This document shows, piece after piece, positions 31,974-41,302 of a DNA stretch of 42,062 bases (position 1 is the first letter of the stretch; each line of letters opens with the position of its first letter). This DNA comes from an uncultured Nitrospirota bacterium. GTDB taxonomy: Bacteria > CG2-30-53-67. The position numbers and the translations under genes are program-made. The notes beneath the pieces are model-generated. The model did not search any database, was not told the origin of the DNA, and saw only the letters and a list, made by a program, of their open reading frames with translations. The stretch spans positions 3,484-45,545 of the forward strand of contig CAMYMF010000020.1 of the NCBI GenBank assembly GCA_947259355.1, given 5' to 3'.

Positions 31974-32756
31974 ATGAAGGTACTTTTCATAGGGGACGTC
32001 GTGGGACGGCCCGGGCGGCAGATTGCCGCCCGCCTTCTCCCCCGCCTGATCACCCGTTTCAACATCGATCTGTGCATCGCCAATTGTGAGAATGCCGCCG
32101 CCGGTTTCGGTCTTACGCCGAAAGTTTACGAGCAATTGAAGGGCATGGAAATTGCCGTGATCACCTCGGGCAACCACATTTGGAACAAGCGGGAGATTTA
32201 CCCCCTGCTGGATGAGCACCCTGCGCTGCTGCGGCCGGCCAATTATCCCGACGGGGTCCCGGGACACGGCAGCTGTGTGGTCTCCACCCCCGCCGGGGAG
32301 CGAGTGGCCGTGCTCAATCTCATGGGGCGGGTTTTCCTCCATGCCATCGACTGCCCCTTCCGGTGCGCCGAAACGGAAGTGGCGAAACTGCGCGAGGACG
32401 CGGATGTGCTCATCGTTGATTTTCATGCAGAAGCCACCTCTGAGAAGATTGCCATGGGTTGGTTTCTCGATGGACGGGTGAGTGCCGTCCTGGGGACCCA
32501 CACCCACGTGCAGACTGCGGACGCCACCATTCTGCCGGGCGGCACGGCGTACATGACCGACCTGGGGATGACCGGTCCGCGCAATTCGGTCATCGGTGTG
32601 AACAAAGAGATCATCATCGAGAAGTACCTCTACCAAATTCCGAAACGATTTGATACGGCCAAAGGCCCCAGCGTTCTCTGCGGTGCGGTGCTCGATATTG
32701 ATAGCAAAACGGGCCGGGCCAACAGCATTCTTCCCGTTCGCATGGAGGATGAGTGA
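31974..32756 (+). CDS. ymdB: YmdB-family metallophosphoesterase (TIGR00282)
   Basis: A 260-residue enzyme. Metal ligands typical of the family are present: D8 in LFIGDVVGRPGR, E39-N40 in NCENAAAGFG, N67-H68 in TSGNHIWNKRE, then DFHAEATSEK and GTHTHVQTADA, which supply the later histidines. The Bacillus homologue hydrolyses 2',3'-cyclic nucleotides and influences biofilm and RNase Y. The rny-ymdB pairing here repeats that well-known association, so an RNA-metabolism role is a reasonable inference. Length is typical. AAGGAAGTCAAGGG lies before ATG 31974. The stop is directly followed by the xseA GTG. Confidence 0.93.
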   Translation: MKVLFIGDVVGRPGRQIAARLLPRLITRFNIDLCIANCENAAAGFGLTPKVYEQLKGMEIAVITSGNHIWNKREIYPLLDEHPALLRPANYPDGVPGHGSCVVSTPAGERVAVLNLMGRVFLHAIDCPFRCAETEVAKLREDADVLIVDFHAEATSEKIAMGWFLDGRVSAVLGTHTHVQTADATILPGGTAYMTDLGMTGPRNSVIGVNKEIIIEKYLYQIPKRFDTAKGPSVLCGAVLDIDSKTGRANSILPVRMEDE

Positions 32757-34124
32757 GTGGATCAGTCCCCGCAGGGACAGGGGCCCGACAGGGCTTTCAG
32801 CGTCCATGAACTCGTCCGCCAGATCCGCGAATATCTCGAATATGAGTTTACCTCGGTCTGGGTGACGGGGGAGATCTCCAATCTGCGAACCCCCCAATCG
32901 GGTCACACCTATTTTACCCTGAAGGACGCCGATGCCCAGATTCCGGCGGTATTCTTCAGAAACAAGAAACGCTACATACGCTTCGAGCCCGAAGACGGTC
33001 TGGCGGTCCTGTGCAAGGGGATCGTCACCGTCTATGAGATGCGCGGCAGCATGCAGCTCAGCATCGATTATATGGAACCGGTTGGGCTGGGGGCCCTCTA
33101 CCTGGCGTTCGAGCAGATCAAAGAGCGTCTCGAGAAGGAGGGGCTCTTCGATCCGGCCCACAAAAAGAAGCTCCCACTGCTGCCGAGGCGCATCGGGGTG
33201 ATCACGTCACCCACGGGGGCGGCCATTCAGGATATCCTGAACATCATCAATCGTCGCTTCGCCGACGTGCAGATTCTCATCGCCCCCGTGCGGGTGCAGG
33301 GGGACTCGGCCGCTGGGGAGATCGTGGAAGCGCTGGAGAATCTAAACCACCGGGGCGACCTGGACGTCATCATTTTGAGCCGCGGCGGCGGGTCGATGGA
33401 AGACCTGTGGCCCTTCAACGAAGAGGCCGTCGCCCGGACCATATTTGCGTCTCCCATCCCCGTGATCTCTGCAGTGGGCCATGAAACGGACTTCACCATT
33501 GCCGACTTTGTTGCCGATTTCAGGGCCCCCACACCATCGGCCGCTGCAGAGGTCGTGGTACAGAACAAAGCGGACATGCTCTACCGCATCGAACAGCTCG
33601 CCCGAAGGCTTAGGAGTCAGATGGTCCACGCCCTGGAGCGGCACCGAACACATGCCGAACAGCTCGCGCGGCGACTGGTGACACCGGCCCAGCGTCTGGG
33701 GATGCTGCAGCAGCGTCTCGATGACCTCACCACATCCCTGATCGATGGCAGCCAGCGTCGTCTGGCCGACGCCCGTGAGCGTCTCGCGCGGCATCAATCG
33801 GCGCTGCGCCTGTTGAGTCCCCGCCAGACACTGCACCGTCTGGGCGAGCGGCATCGGATGCTGCACGAGCGGCTGCGCCGAAGCGCCGACAAAGGGGTGA
33901 AGGGAGCACGGGATGCGATGATGACCCTGTCATCCCGGCTCCACGGGCTGAGCCCCCTGAATGTGCTGGCTCGGGGCTACAGCATCGTTTATCGGCTGCC
34001 CGAACGAGAGATCATTCGGGACGTGAAAAAACTCGTCCTCCAGGACCGGGTCCGGATCCGGTTTCATCGTGGCGAGGCTGAAGGAACGCTCGATTTCATC
34101 GAGGAGGGGAAGCGTCCTAACTAA
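32757..34124 (+). CDS. xseA: Exodeoxyribonuclease VII large subunit
   Basis: A 455-residue protein. GTG 32757 immediately follows the ymdB stop, with GGAGG at 32744-32748, eight bases upstream. The N-terminal OB-fold is clear (FSVHELVRQIREYLEYEF, VWVTGEISNLRTPQSGHTYF). The catalytic core shows RIGVITSPTGAAIQDILNII, VIILSRGGGSMEDLWPFNEE, ISAVGHETDFTIADFVADFR and APTPSAAAEVV. A long helical region follows, ending with LNVLARGYSIVYR. With XseB it degrades single-stranded DNA. The small subunit is encoded 3.4 kb downstream, separated by the two competence-type genes, which is an unusual split. Confidence 0.96.
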   Translation: MDQSPQGQGPDRAFSVHELVRQIREYLEYEFTSVWVTGEISNLRTPQSGHTYFTLKDADAQIPAVFFRNKKRYIRFEPEDGLAVLCKGIVTVYEMRGSMQLSIDYMEPVGLGALYLAFEQIKERLEKEGLFDPAHKKKLPLLPRRIGVITSPTGAAIQDILNIINRRFADVQILIAPVRVQGDSAAGEIVEALENLNHRGDLDVIILSRGGGSMEDLWPFNEEAVARTIFASPIPVISAVGHETDFTIADFVADFRAPTPSAAAEVVVQNKADMLYRIEQLARRLRSQMVHALERHRTHAEQLARRLVTPAQRLGMLQQRLDDLTTSLIDGSQRRLADARERLARHQSALRLLSPRQTLHRLGERHRMLHERLRRSADKGVKGARDAMMTLSSRLHGLSPLNVLARGYSIVYRLPEREIIRDVKKLVLQDRVRIRFHRGEAEGTLDFIEEGKRPN

Positions 34125-34189
34125 CTAATCGATCCTGCCTAGAAGCTCCCTCCCCACAATCGCACACGAAACGTCTCATTGGACATCCC

Positions 34190-34759
34190 ATGCGGACACC
34201 GCGGGCAGACAAGCCGGATGCACCCAGCGATCCGCGCCGTGTCGAAGTGGCCGGGCTCCTCGTGATGGCCTCGGTTCTCTACGCACTCGCCGGGTCTCTG
34301 TACCTCGGCACCGCCGCGCTGCCGGAGGGAAGGCCGGCTTCACCGGCGTCTCCCACGACGATTTTCATTCGGGTCCACGGGGAAGTGCAGGAGCCCGGTC
34401 TGTACAGAGTACCGGCCGGTGCACGCGTTGGGGAAGCCATCGCGCTGGCTGGGGGTCCGACCCGCGAGGCAGACCTGACGCGACTGAATCTCGCTGCAGG
34501 ATTGCTCGACGATTCGCTCCTGCGGGTACCCTCCATACAGTACGGTTTTCAGCCGGTTGTTTTCATCAATCGCTGCTCAGCGTCGGAGCTGGTCTCCCTT
34601 TCCGGTATTGGCCCGGAACTCGCGCGCCGGATTGTTCATGACCGGGACCGGAACGGGCCCTTCCGCAGGCCTCAAGACCTGCTCCGTGTTCGGGGGATCG
34701 GTTCGAAGAAGTTGGCGACCATCCTCAAACAGGGTCTTGTGCGGGGGTGGGGACCATGA
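34190..34759 (+). CDS. ComEA-like DNA-binding protein (SLBB plus helix-hairpin-helix)
   Basis: A 189-residue protein. One membrane helix (about 20-42, VAGLLVMASVLYALAGSLYL) anchors it. A SLBB domain follows (about 57-110, IFIRVHGEVQEPGLYRVPAG) and then a helix-hairpin-helix region (about 125-189) with FINRCSASELVSLSGIGPEL and LLRVRGIGSKKLATIL. This is the ComEA layout: binding of incoming double-stranded DNA outside the inner membrane. The order ComEA-ComEC is classic for DNA uptake. There is no strong ribosome site before ATG 34190. The stop overlaps the comEC start (ATGA), so the two are coupled. Confidence 0.9.
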   Translation: MRTPRADKPDAPSDPRRVEVAGLLVMASVLYALAGSLYLGTAALPEGRPASPASPTTIFIRVHGEVQEPGLYRVPAGARVGEAIALAGGPTREADLTRLNLAAGLLDDSLLRVPSIQYGFQPVVFINRCSASELVSLSGIGPELARRIVHDRDRNGPFRRPQDLLRVRGIGSKKLATILKQGLVRGWGP

Positions 34760-37272
34760 AACGGGTACTGCCGGCTGCCCTGGGGGCATTCATTGCGGGG
34801 ATTCTCCTGTCGGAAAAGCTTGCGCCGCCGCCGGCGCCGTTGATGGGGGCCGCAGGCCTTTGTCTTGCGGCGGCATTTTTCCGCTCCAGCCTGAGGGAGC
34901 GTCTGGCTCTTCTTCTGGTTGTACTCGCGGCGGTGGGCGCGCTGCGCTATCACGGGTCGATGAACCGGGTAGCGCCGGACCATATTTTGTGGCGAATCGA
35001 CCCAGCGCAGGAATTGTTGGTGACCGGTGTCATCTCCTCGTTTGTGGAGCACCGGGGGGATCGGGTTTCGGCGCTGCTCGACGTCCGCACGGTGGACGGC
35101 GTTGCCGCCTCGGGGATCGTGCGCCTCACGGTATACACCGAGGCTGCCTCGATGGACGGGCCGGGGCCGGCGATGGCGCTTCAATACGGCGAACGCATTG
35201 AAGTCCACGGCCGTTTTCGTGTTCCCCGGAACTACCGGAATCCAGGCGCCTTCGACTACCGCGCACATCTGGCCCGCAAGGGGGTGCGGGTGATCGGTTC
35301 GGTTTCCGCAGACCACCTGCGCGTGCTGGCCGCACAGGAGGCGAACCCATTTGTACAGCGCGTCTATGAAAGCCGCCATGCCTTTCACCGCTTCATCGAC
35401 TCCCAGTTGCAGCCGCGCCGGGCTGCGTTGGTCAAGGCCCTCGTGAGCGGTGATCGCAGCAGCATCGAGGAGGCGACCCGAGAACGGTTTGTGCGGGCCG
35501 GCGCAGCCCATCTGCTCGCCATCTCGGGACTCCATGTCGGTTTTGTCGCGCTGGTCTGTTTCTTCTGTCTGCTCTGGGGCCTGCGGTGTGCGCTGCCGCG
35601 ACGGCTGCTCGCCGCGTCCCCCTTCTGGGGCCTGCCCGATCGGCTTGCCTCTGCGGCAACGTTGATTTTCATCGTCTACTATACGTTCTTCGTCGGGGCC
35701 CGAACGGCGTCGGTGCGGGCCGCCCTGATGATCGGAATCCATTTGACGGCGAGAATCGTCGAGCGGGGCCGGGACGGTCTGCACACGCTCCTGCTTGCGG
35801 CCTTCTTGATTCTGGCCTGGCGACCGGCGTCCCTGTTCGAAGTGGACTTTCTGCTCTCCTTCGGAGCGGTCACGGCCATGCTCTGCTACTACCGAAGCGC
35901 CAACCGACAGGAGACACGCGGTGCCTTTCCTGTGGGAAAGACCCCACCGAATGCGAACGTCACCCCTGTCCGCTTTGAGCGATGGCAGCATCATGCACGC
36001 ACAGCGGGGCAGCGTCTCTTGCGGGTTGCAGGAGGTCTTGCCGTCATGACCCTTCTGGCCACGGCCGCGACGGCGCCCATCAGCGCAGCCGTCTTTCATC
36101 GGATTTCCATCACCGGCCTGCTCACCAATCTTGTCTTCGTGCCGCTGACGGCGTTCTGGATCGTCCCTGCGGGGCTGTTGGCCTATCTGCTCTACCTGTT
36201 CTGGGCGCCGCTCGCCATGCCGGTGCTTCAGCTGGCCGGCGTGGGGGCCGCGTTGCTGCGCACGGCGGTGTCGTGGTCCAGTACCCTCCCCGGGTCTTTC
36301 ATCGACGTGGCACCGCCGTCGCCGGTATTGATGATACTCTTTTACGTGGGGCTGGTCTTGATTCTGCTGCAGGCACGCCTTGGAACCGCACGGCGGCTGA
36401 CCGGCATGGCGCTGCTGCTGCTCCTTTTCGTCGGGGCCACTGTGTGGTCCGGGAGATGGCAGGCGGACGGCCGACTGCACATGGGATTCCTGGACGTTGG
36501 GCAAGGCGGGGCGACCCTGCTGGTGCTTCCCGACGCCACGACCGTCCTGATCGACGGCGGCGGATCCTATCGGTCTTCGGCAAACATCGGGAAAAAAGTG
36601 CTCCGGCCGACCCTGCTGTCGCTCGGGATTCGCAGGATCGATATCATGATCCTGACACACCCCCATCCGGACCATTTGGGTGGCCTCATCGGTCTCTTGC
36701 AAGAGATGCCGGTGGGAGAGGTCTGGGATGCTTGGGAAAGCTTTCCGTCTGAGGCCTATGGCGAATTCCGGCGCCTCATCGCCGAGCGGTGCATCCCACG
36801 AAAATTCGTGATGCCATCGGCGGCGCCCATCTGGATTGGTTCCGTCGGTTTTGAGCTGCTGCACCGGGGAGACGGCCGCTCGGCGGGCTCCAACTCGGAG
36901 GTGAACAACGACTCCTTGGTCCTGCGGGTGGCCTTTGGCGACACCAGCCTGCTCCTCACGGGAGACCTCGAGTCCAAAGGTGAGCAGCTCGCGCTCAATC
37001 GCTGGGGCAAGAGGCTGAAGAGCACCGTGCTGCAAGTGCCCCATCACGGTTCGGCCACATCCTCCACCGAACCCTTTCTGGACGCGGTCCAGCCGATGGT
37101 TGCAGTGATTTCGGTCGGTTCCAACAACCGGTTTCGGCACCCGTCGCCGGAGATTGTCGGCCGTTTGCACTATATCCGGCCCGATACCGTGCTGCGCCGC
37201 ACCGATCGGAACGGTTCCGTCTGGCTGCAAACGGACGGGCGGGTCCTGCAGATACTGAGTGATCTTTTTTGA
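34756..37272 (+). CDS. comEC: DNA internalization protein ComEC/Rec2
   Basis: An 838-residue polytopic membrane protein. ATG 34756 overlaps the comEA stop; an in-frame GTG at 34747 is the alternative. An N-terminal OB-fold region (about 80-200, RIEVHGRFRVPRNYRNPGAF) is followed by the competence domain (LLAISGLHVGFVALVCFFCL, then multiple helices with GARTASVRAALMIGIHLTAR) and a C-terminal metallo-beta-lactamase domain (MGFLDVGQGGATLLVLPD, ILTHPHPDHLGGLIGLLQ, LLLTGDLE, QVPHHGSATSST). The HxHxDH ligands are intact, so the nuclease-like domain could degrade the non-transported strand. All parts expected for natural transformation are present, but pilus genes are not in this window. Confidence 0.95.
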   Translation: MKRVLPAALGAFIAGILLSEKLAPPPAPLMGAAGLCLAAAFFRSSLRERLALLLVVLAAVGALRYHGSMNRVAPDHILWRIDPAQELLVTGVISSFVEHRGDRVSALLDVRTVDGVAASGIVRLTVYTEAASMDGPGPAMALQYGERIEVHGRFRVPRNYRNPGAFDYRAHLARKGVRVIGSVSADHLRVLAAQEANPFVQRVYESRHAFHRFIDSQLQPRRAALVKALVSGDRSSIEEATRERFVRAGAAHLLAISGLHVGFVALVCFFCLLWGLRCALPRRLLAASPFWGLPDRLASAATLIFIVYYTFFVGARTASVRAALMIGIHLTARIVERGRDGLHTLLLAAFLILAWRPASLFEVDFLLSFGAVTAMLCYYRSANRQETRGAFPVGKTPPNANVTPVRFERWQHHARTAGQRLLRVAGGLAVMTLLATAATAPISAAVFHRISITGLLTNLVFVPLTAFWIVPAGLLAYLLYLFWAPLAMPVLQLAGVGAALLRTAVSWSSTLPGSFIDVAPPSPVLMILFYVGLVLILLQARLGTARRLTGMALLLLLFVGATVWSGRWQADGRLHMGFLDVGQGGATLLVLPDATTVLIDGGGSYRSSANIGKKVLRPTLLSLGIRRIDIMILTHPHPDHLGGLIGLLQEMPVGEVWDAWESFPSEAYGEFRRLIAERCIPRKFVMPSAAPIWIGSVGFELLHRGDGRSAGSNSEVNNDSLVLRVAFGDTSLLLTGDLESKGEQLALNRWGKRLKSTVLQVPHHGSATSSTEPFLDAVQPMVAVISVGSNNRFRHPSPEIVGRLHYIRPDTVLRRTDRNGSVWLQTDGRVLQILSDLF

Positions 37273-37307
37273 GGCTTGTCCTCGATCGGCTCAGAGGGCC
37301 ATTTCCC

Positions 37308-37336
37308 TTGACTTACAAGAGCTTCTGGGTGATAAT
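37308..37336 (+). promoter_or_regulatory. Sigma-70 promoter for the xseB-ispA-dxs operon
   Basis: TTGACT at 37308-37313, 17 bases, then GATAAT at 37331-37336. The predicted start is about 37343, giving a roughly 170-base leader to xseB. It overlaps the left edge of the inverted repeat at 37338-37391. Confidence 0.7.
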
Positions 37337-37337
37337 C

Positions 37338-37391
37338 GGACCCACATTTGGCGGCTTCACGAAAAGTCCCGTGGCTGCGCTGAATGGGTCC
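37338..37391 (+). other. Nested inverted repeat at the promoter/leader of xseB-ispA-dxs
   Basis: Three nested arms can pair: GGACCC (37338-37343) with GGGTCC (37386-37391), GCGGC (37351-37355) with GCTGC (37374-37378, one G-U), and CACG (37358-37361) with CGTG (37370-37373). The outer arm starts at or before the predicted transcript start, so it may act as DNA (operator) or only in read-through RNA. The rest of the 241-base gap (37273-37513) holds no gene. Confidence 0.35.
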
Positions 37392-37513
37392 TTTGCCGTG
37401 GCGTGCAGTACTGCGTGCGCGGCGTTCCTCAGGATTTTGAGACTTGACGGTCGGCGCTTTTCCCCCTGCCGCCGCAAGCAGAGACCATCACATTTTCATC
37501 ATTGGGAGGCGCC

Positions 37514-37747
37514 ATGGCGGAGAAGAGCTTCGAGGAATCTCTCGCCAAACTCGAGGGTATTGTCGAAAAGCTGGAAGGAGAAGAACTCTCCCTGGAGGCG
37601 TCCCTCAAGGCTTTCGAAGAGGGGGTACGCTTGACCCGGTTCTGCAACAAGAAACTTGCGGAGGCGGAGAAGAAGATCGAAATCCTCCTCAAAGACGCGG
37701 AGGGCAATGAGAGGGTCGCACCTTTTGAAACCGGTTCCGATCAGTGA
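37514..37747 (+). CDS. xseB: Exodeoxyribonuclease VII small subunit
   Basis: A 77-residue helical protein: FEESLAKLEGIVEKLEGEEL, SLEASLKAFEEGVRLTRFCN and KKLAEAEKKIEILL are the XseB signature. ATG 37514 has GGGAGG five to six bases upstream; the earlier in-frame start at 37502 does not. Several copies of XseB wrap the coiled-coil of XseA. Being placed before ispA-dxs is widespread in bacteria. The stop is four bases before the ispA ATG. Confidence 0.94.
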   Translation: MAEKSFEESLAKLEGIVEKLEGEELSLEASLKAFEEGVRLTRFCNKKLAEAEKKIEILLKDAEGNERVAPFETGSDQ

Positions 37748-37751
37748 CAAG

Positions 37752-38642
37752 ATGGATCTCAAGGCCTACCTGGAAGAGAAGCGTACCCGCATCAATGGGG
37801 CCCTGGACCGACTTCTCCCCAAAGATCACGATTATCCACCCGATCTTCATCGCGCCATGCGCTACAGCCTCTTTGCAGGGGGCAAGCGACTGCGTCCCGT
37901 TCTGACGCTGGCCGCCTGTGAGGCCGCCGGGGGCGATGCGGAAGCGGCCCTGGCCCCCGCGTGCGCCATGGAACTCATCCACACCTACTCCCTGATCCAC
38001 GACGACCTTCCGGCCATGGACGACGACGATCTGCGCCGGGGCGTAGCCACGAGCCACAAGGTCTTCGGCGAAGCCCTCGCGATTCTGGCGGGCGATGCCC
38101 TGCTCACCCTGGCCTTCGGCGTGGTGGTCGACGGTGCGCCCTCGCTGCTGTCGGAGGGGAGGCGTCTTCAGATTGTTTCCGAAATGGTCCGGGCCGCGGG
38201 GAGTTGGGGGATGGTCGGCGGGCAGGCCGTCGATATTCTCTCGGAGCGCGTGCCCGAGATTGACCTGCCGACCCTGGAGTACATTCACACCCATAAGACC
38301 GGTGCCATGATTCGGGGTGCCGTTCGGATCGGTGCCTTGGCGGCAGATGCCACCGAGGCGACGATGACAGCCCTCACGCTTTACGGGGATCGCGTCGGTC
38401 TGGCTTTTCAGATTGCCGATGACGTGCTCGACGTGATTGGGACCGAAAAGCAGTTGGGCAAGCAGGTGGGTCACGATCACAAACGTGGCAAGAAAACCTA
38501 CCCCGGGCTCTACGGGGTTGCCGAGTCAAGGGATCGGGCCCTGGAATTGGCAGACGATGCCGTGGCCGCCATCGGGAAACTGGGCGCGCCGGCTGAACCG
38601 CTCCGTGCGATTGCGCATTATATTGTGGAAAGGGTGAACTGA
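37752..38642 (+). CDS. ispA: (2E,6E)-farnesyl diphosphate synthase
   Basis: A 296-residue trans-prenyltransferase. ATG 37752 gives the usual start [20 protein letters not shown]; no ribosome site is obvious, so coupling to xseB (stop four bases upstream) is likely. ATG 37707, inside xseB, is less likely. Motifs: GGKRLRP at 43-49, the first Asp-rich motif [16 protein letters not shown] (82-97), GGQAVDIL, and the second Asp-rich motif FQIADDVLD near residue 220. It condenses isopentenyl and dimethylallyl diphosphate to C15 for quinones and undecaprenyl lipids. The four-residue spacer in the first motif is typical of bacterial (type II) enzymes. Chain length beyond C10/C15 cannot be fixed from sequence alone. 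Confidence 0.94.
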   Translation: MDLKAYLEEKRTRINGALDRLLPKDHDYPPDLHRAMRYSLFAGGKRLRPVLTLAACEAAGGDAEAALAPACAMELIHTYSLIHDDLPAMDDDDLRRGVATSHKVFGEALAILAGDALLTLAFGVVVDGAPSLLSEGRRLQIVSEMVRAAGSWGMVGGQAVDILSERVPEIDLPTLEYIHTHKTGAMIRGAVRIGALAADATEATMTALTLYGDRVGLAFQIADDVLDVIGTEKQLGKQVGHDHKRGKKTYPGLYGVAESRDRALELADDAVAAIGKLGAPAEPLRAIAHYIVERVN

Positions 38643-38643
38643 G

Positions 38644-40572
38644 ATGTACAAGTATTTAAACGAAATCAACAGTCCCGCCGACCTGAAGAGCCTCACCCCC
38701 GAGGAACTGCCCGCGCTGGCCGAGGAGGTCCGGGACATAATCATCCGGACCGTCTCGGAGAACGGCGGGCACCTCTCTTCGAGCCTTGGTGTGGTGGAGC
38801 TCAGTATTGCGCTGCACTACGTCTTTGAGGCCCCCCGGGATCGGATTGTCTGGGATGTGGGGCACCAGGCCTATGCGCACAAACTGCTCACGGGACGTCG
38901 CGATGCCTTCAAGACGCTCCGGCAGCACGGGGGCATCAGCGGGTTCCCGAACCGGGCGGAGAGCCCCTACGACACGTTTACCGTCGGGCACAGCAGCACA
39001 TCCATCTCGGCCGCCCTCGGGATGGTTGAGGCGCGGGACCTCAAGGGGGAAGATCATAAAGTCATCGCCGTCATCGGGGACGGCTCCATGACAGCGGGAC
39101 TGGCCTTCGAGGGGCTCAACCAGGGCGGCCATCTGGACAAAGATCTGATCATCGTCCTGAACGACAACGAGATGTCGATTTCGCCCAATGTGGGGGCCCT
39201 GTCGTCGTATCTCTCCCGTCACATGACCGGTGACTTCTATGTCAGCATACAGAAGATCGTGGAGAACGTGCTGCGCAATATTCCCGGCGTCGGTGAGTCG
39301 ATGCTCAAGGCGGCGAAGCGTCTGGAGGATTCCCTGAAAGGTCTGATTGTACCGGGGATGCTATTTGAAGAGCTGGGTTTCAATTATGTGGGGCCCATCA
39401 AGGGGCACCGCTTCGATCGGCTTCTCCAGACCTTTGAGAACGTGAAGAAACTGCGCAAACCGGTCCTGCTCCACGTGGCTACCCAGAAAGGGAAGGGCTA
39501 CCGGCCCGCAGAGGAAAACCCGTCGGTCTTTCACGGGGTGGGGCGTTTCGAGCGCGCCACCGGCGCCCTCGTGAAGGACGATGCCGAAGCGCCCGCCTAC
39601 ACCGAGGTCTTCGGAAAATTGCTGACCCGGCTGGCCTTTGAAGATGAGAAGATCGTGGCCGTATCGGCCGCCATGCCCGGTGGTACGGGACTGAAGTATT
39701 TTGCGGAGAAGTTTCCCGATCGGTTCTATGACGTGGGGATTGCCGAACAGCATGGGATCACCTTCTGCGCCGGCCTGGCTGCGGAGGGGTTCAAACCGGT
39801 GGCGGCCATCTATTCGACCTTTCTGCAGCGGGCCTACGACCAGATCCTCCATGACGTTTGTCTGCCCGATCTGCCGGTGGTCTTTGCCATGGATCGGGGC
39901 GGACTGGTGGGCGACGACGGGCCCACCCACCATGGCTGTTTCGACCTCTCCTATTTGCGACACATTCCCAACATCATCATCATGTCGCCCAAGGACGAGA
40001 ACGAACTGCAGCACATGATCAAGACGGCCCTGGACTGCCGGCATCCGGCGGCCATCCGGTATCCCCGGGGGGCCGGTGAGGGCATCGAACTCGCGTCCTA
40101 TCCGCGAACCCTCCGAATCGGCGAGGCCGAAAGGCTGCGCCTCGGGCAGGACGTTGCCGTCTTTGCGCTCGGCCAGATGGTGAGCCCGGCGCTGCGTGCC
40201 GCGCGGCTGCTCAAGCAGCGGGGAATTCACGCCAGTGTGGTTAATGCCCGATTCGTGAAGCCGCTGGACCTCGCGATGCTTTACGAGCTGGCGGCCGAAA
40301 CCGATCGGTTTGTCACAGTGGAAGAGAACGTGCTCATGGGAGGCTTCGGAAGCGCCGTCATGGAGGCCTTGGAGCAGGCGGGTCTGCGCCATGTCCATGT
40401 GCACCGGATCGGCCTGCCCGACGCCTTCATTGAACACGGGTCTCAGGAGGTGCTCAGAGGAAAGTACGGTCTGTGCGAGGGGGGCATTGCGCGCACGGTG
40501 GAGCAATTTCTCAGGCAGTCTTCCCGTGCGCTTGGCGCCAGAACGATGCATGGCAAAGCAGCGAATCGATAG
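38644..40572 (+). CDS. dxs: 1-deoxy-D-xylulose-5-phosphate synthase
   Basis: A 642-residue thiamine-diphosphate enzyme, the first step of the MEP isoprenoid pathway (pyruvate plus glyceraldehyde 3-phosphate). The TPP-binding segment is [18 protein letters not shown] with GDG at 145-147. Other hallmarks are [50 protein letters not shown], then [18 protein letters not shown] and [20 protein letters not shown]. It immediately follows ispA (one base between), with GGAAAGGGTGA as ribosome site, so precursor supply and condensation are co-expressed. The end overlaps tlyA by 23 bases. Length and motifs are complete. Confidence 0.97.
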   Translation: MYKYLNEINSPADLKSLTPEELPALAEEVRDIIIRTVSENGGHLSSSLGVVELSIALHYVFEAPRDRIVWDVGHQAYAHKLLTGRRDAFKTLRQHGGISGFPNRAESPYDTFTVGHSSTSISAALGMVEARDLKGEDHKVIAVIGDGSMTAGLAFEGLNQGGHLDKDLIIVLNDNEMSISPNVGALSSYLSRHMTGDFYVSIQKIVENVLRNIPGVGESMLKAAKRLEDSLKGLIVPGMLFEELGFNYVGPIKGHRFDRLLQTFENVKKLRKPVLLHVATQKGKGYRPAEENPSVFHGVGRFERATGALVKDDAEAPAYTEVFGKLLTRLAFEDEKIVAVSAAMPGGTGLKYFAEKFPDRFYDVGIAEQHGITFCAGLAAEGFKPVAAIYSTFLQRAYDQILHDVCLPDLPVVFAMDRGGLVGDDGPTHHGCFDLSYLRHIPNIIIMSPKDENELQHMIKTALDCRHPAAIRYPRGAGEGIELASYPRTLRIGEAERLRLGQDVAVFALGQMVSPALRAARLLKQRGIHASVVNARFVKPLDLAMLYELAAETDRFVTVEENVLMGGFGSAVMEALEQAGLRHVHVHRIGLPDAFIEHGSQEVLRGKYGLCEGGIARTVEQFLRQSSRALGARTMHGKAANR

Positions 40573-41302
40573 GGTGCTGGTGCTGCGGGGTCTGGCGCCG
40601 AGTCGGGAACGGGCCCGAGCCATGATTCTGGCTGGATCGGTCGTCATCGGCGACCGCACAGTCGACAAACCGGGCACCCTGGTTTCCGACGAGGAGGCCA
40701 TCCGGATCCGCGGGGAGCCTTCTCCCTACGTCAGCCGCGGCGGGCAGAAACTCGAACGGGCCCTCGACGCCTTCGAGATTTCTCCGGCGGGGAAGCTCGC
40801 ACTCGATATCGGCGCTTCCACCGGAGGCTTCACGGACTGCCTCCTGCAGCGGGGCGCCCGGGGCGTCCATGCGCTGGACGTGGGATACGGCCAGCTGGCC
40901 TGGACGTTGCGGCAGGATGTTCGGGTTGTCTGCCATGAGCGGACGAACATCCGCCACGTGACACCGGATGTGTTTCCCGAGCCCTTTGATCTGATCACCA
41001 TCGATGTCTCCTTCATTTCCCTCACCCTGGTCTTGCCGGTGGCGCTCACACTGCTGGCTCCCGCGGGCGAGATGGTGGCCCTGATCAAGCCGCAGTTTGA
41101 GGTCGGCAAGGGGGACGTGGGAAAGAAGGGCGTGGTTCGGGATCCCGAAAAGCACCGGGCCGTGGTGGAAAAAATCCAAATCTTTGCCGGAAAGATCGGG
41201 CTGGTTCCTTGCGGCGTGATCGAGTCCCCCCTGGCGGGGCCCATGGGAAACAAGGAGTTCCTCATGTATTTCAAACGGCGAGCCTGCCATGAGCCATCCT
41301 GA
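40550..41302 (+). CDS. tlyA: TlyA-family rRNA methyltransferase (hemolysin A family)
   Basis: A 250-residue protein. ATG 40550 lies inside the dxs 3' end. The S4 RNA-binding domain ([20 protein letters not shown], about 1-60) is followed by [16 protein letters not shown] and a Rossmann methyltransferase core: [73 protein letters not shown] and [14 protein letters not shown]. In Mycobacterium TlyA 2'-O-methylates 16S and 23S rRNA cytidines, which capreomycin sensitivity depends on; in other bacteria only the 16S site may be used. The old hemolysin label is not supported by the fold. The stop overlaps the downstream UDG start by 14 bases. Confidence 0.94.
   Translation: MAKQRIDRVLVLRGLAPSRERARAMILAGSVVIGDRTVDKPGTLVSDEEAIRIRGEPSPYVSRGGQKLERALDAFEISPAGKLALDIGASTGGFTDCLLQRGARGVHALDVGYGQLAWTLRQDVRVVCHERTNIRHVTPDVFPEPFDLITIDVSFISLTLVLPVALTLLAPAGEMVALIKPQFEVGKGDVGKKGVVRDPEKHRAVVEKIQIFAGKIGLVPCGVIESPLAGPMGNKEFLMYFKRRACHEPS

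Noticed and set aside
34672-37230. Very long open frame (852 codons) on the - strand opposite comEC
   Set aside because: It mirrors comEC and comEA codons in a G+C-rich genome, is rich in Arg/His/Gln/Pro without domain motifs, and has no ribosome site.
37269-37634. 121-codon frame upstream of and overlapping xseB
   Set aside because: It covers the promoter and inverted repeat, and conflicts with the well-supported xseB frame.
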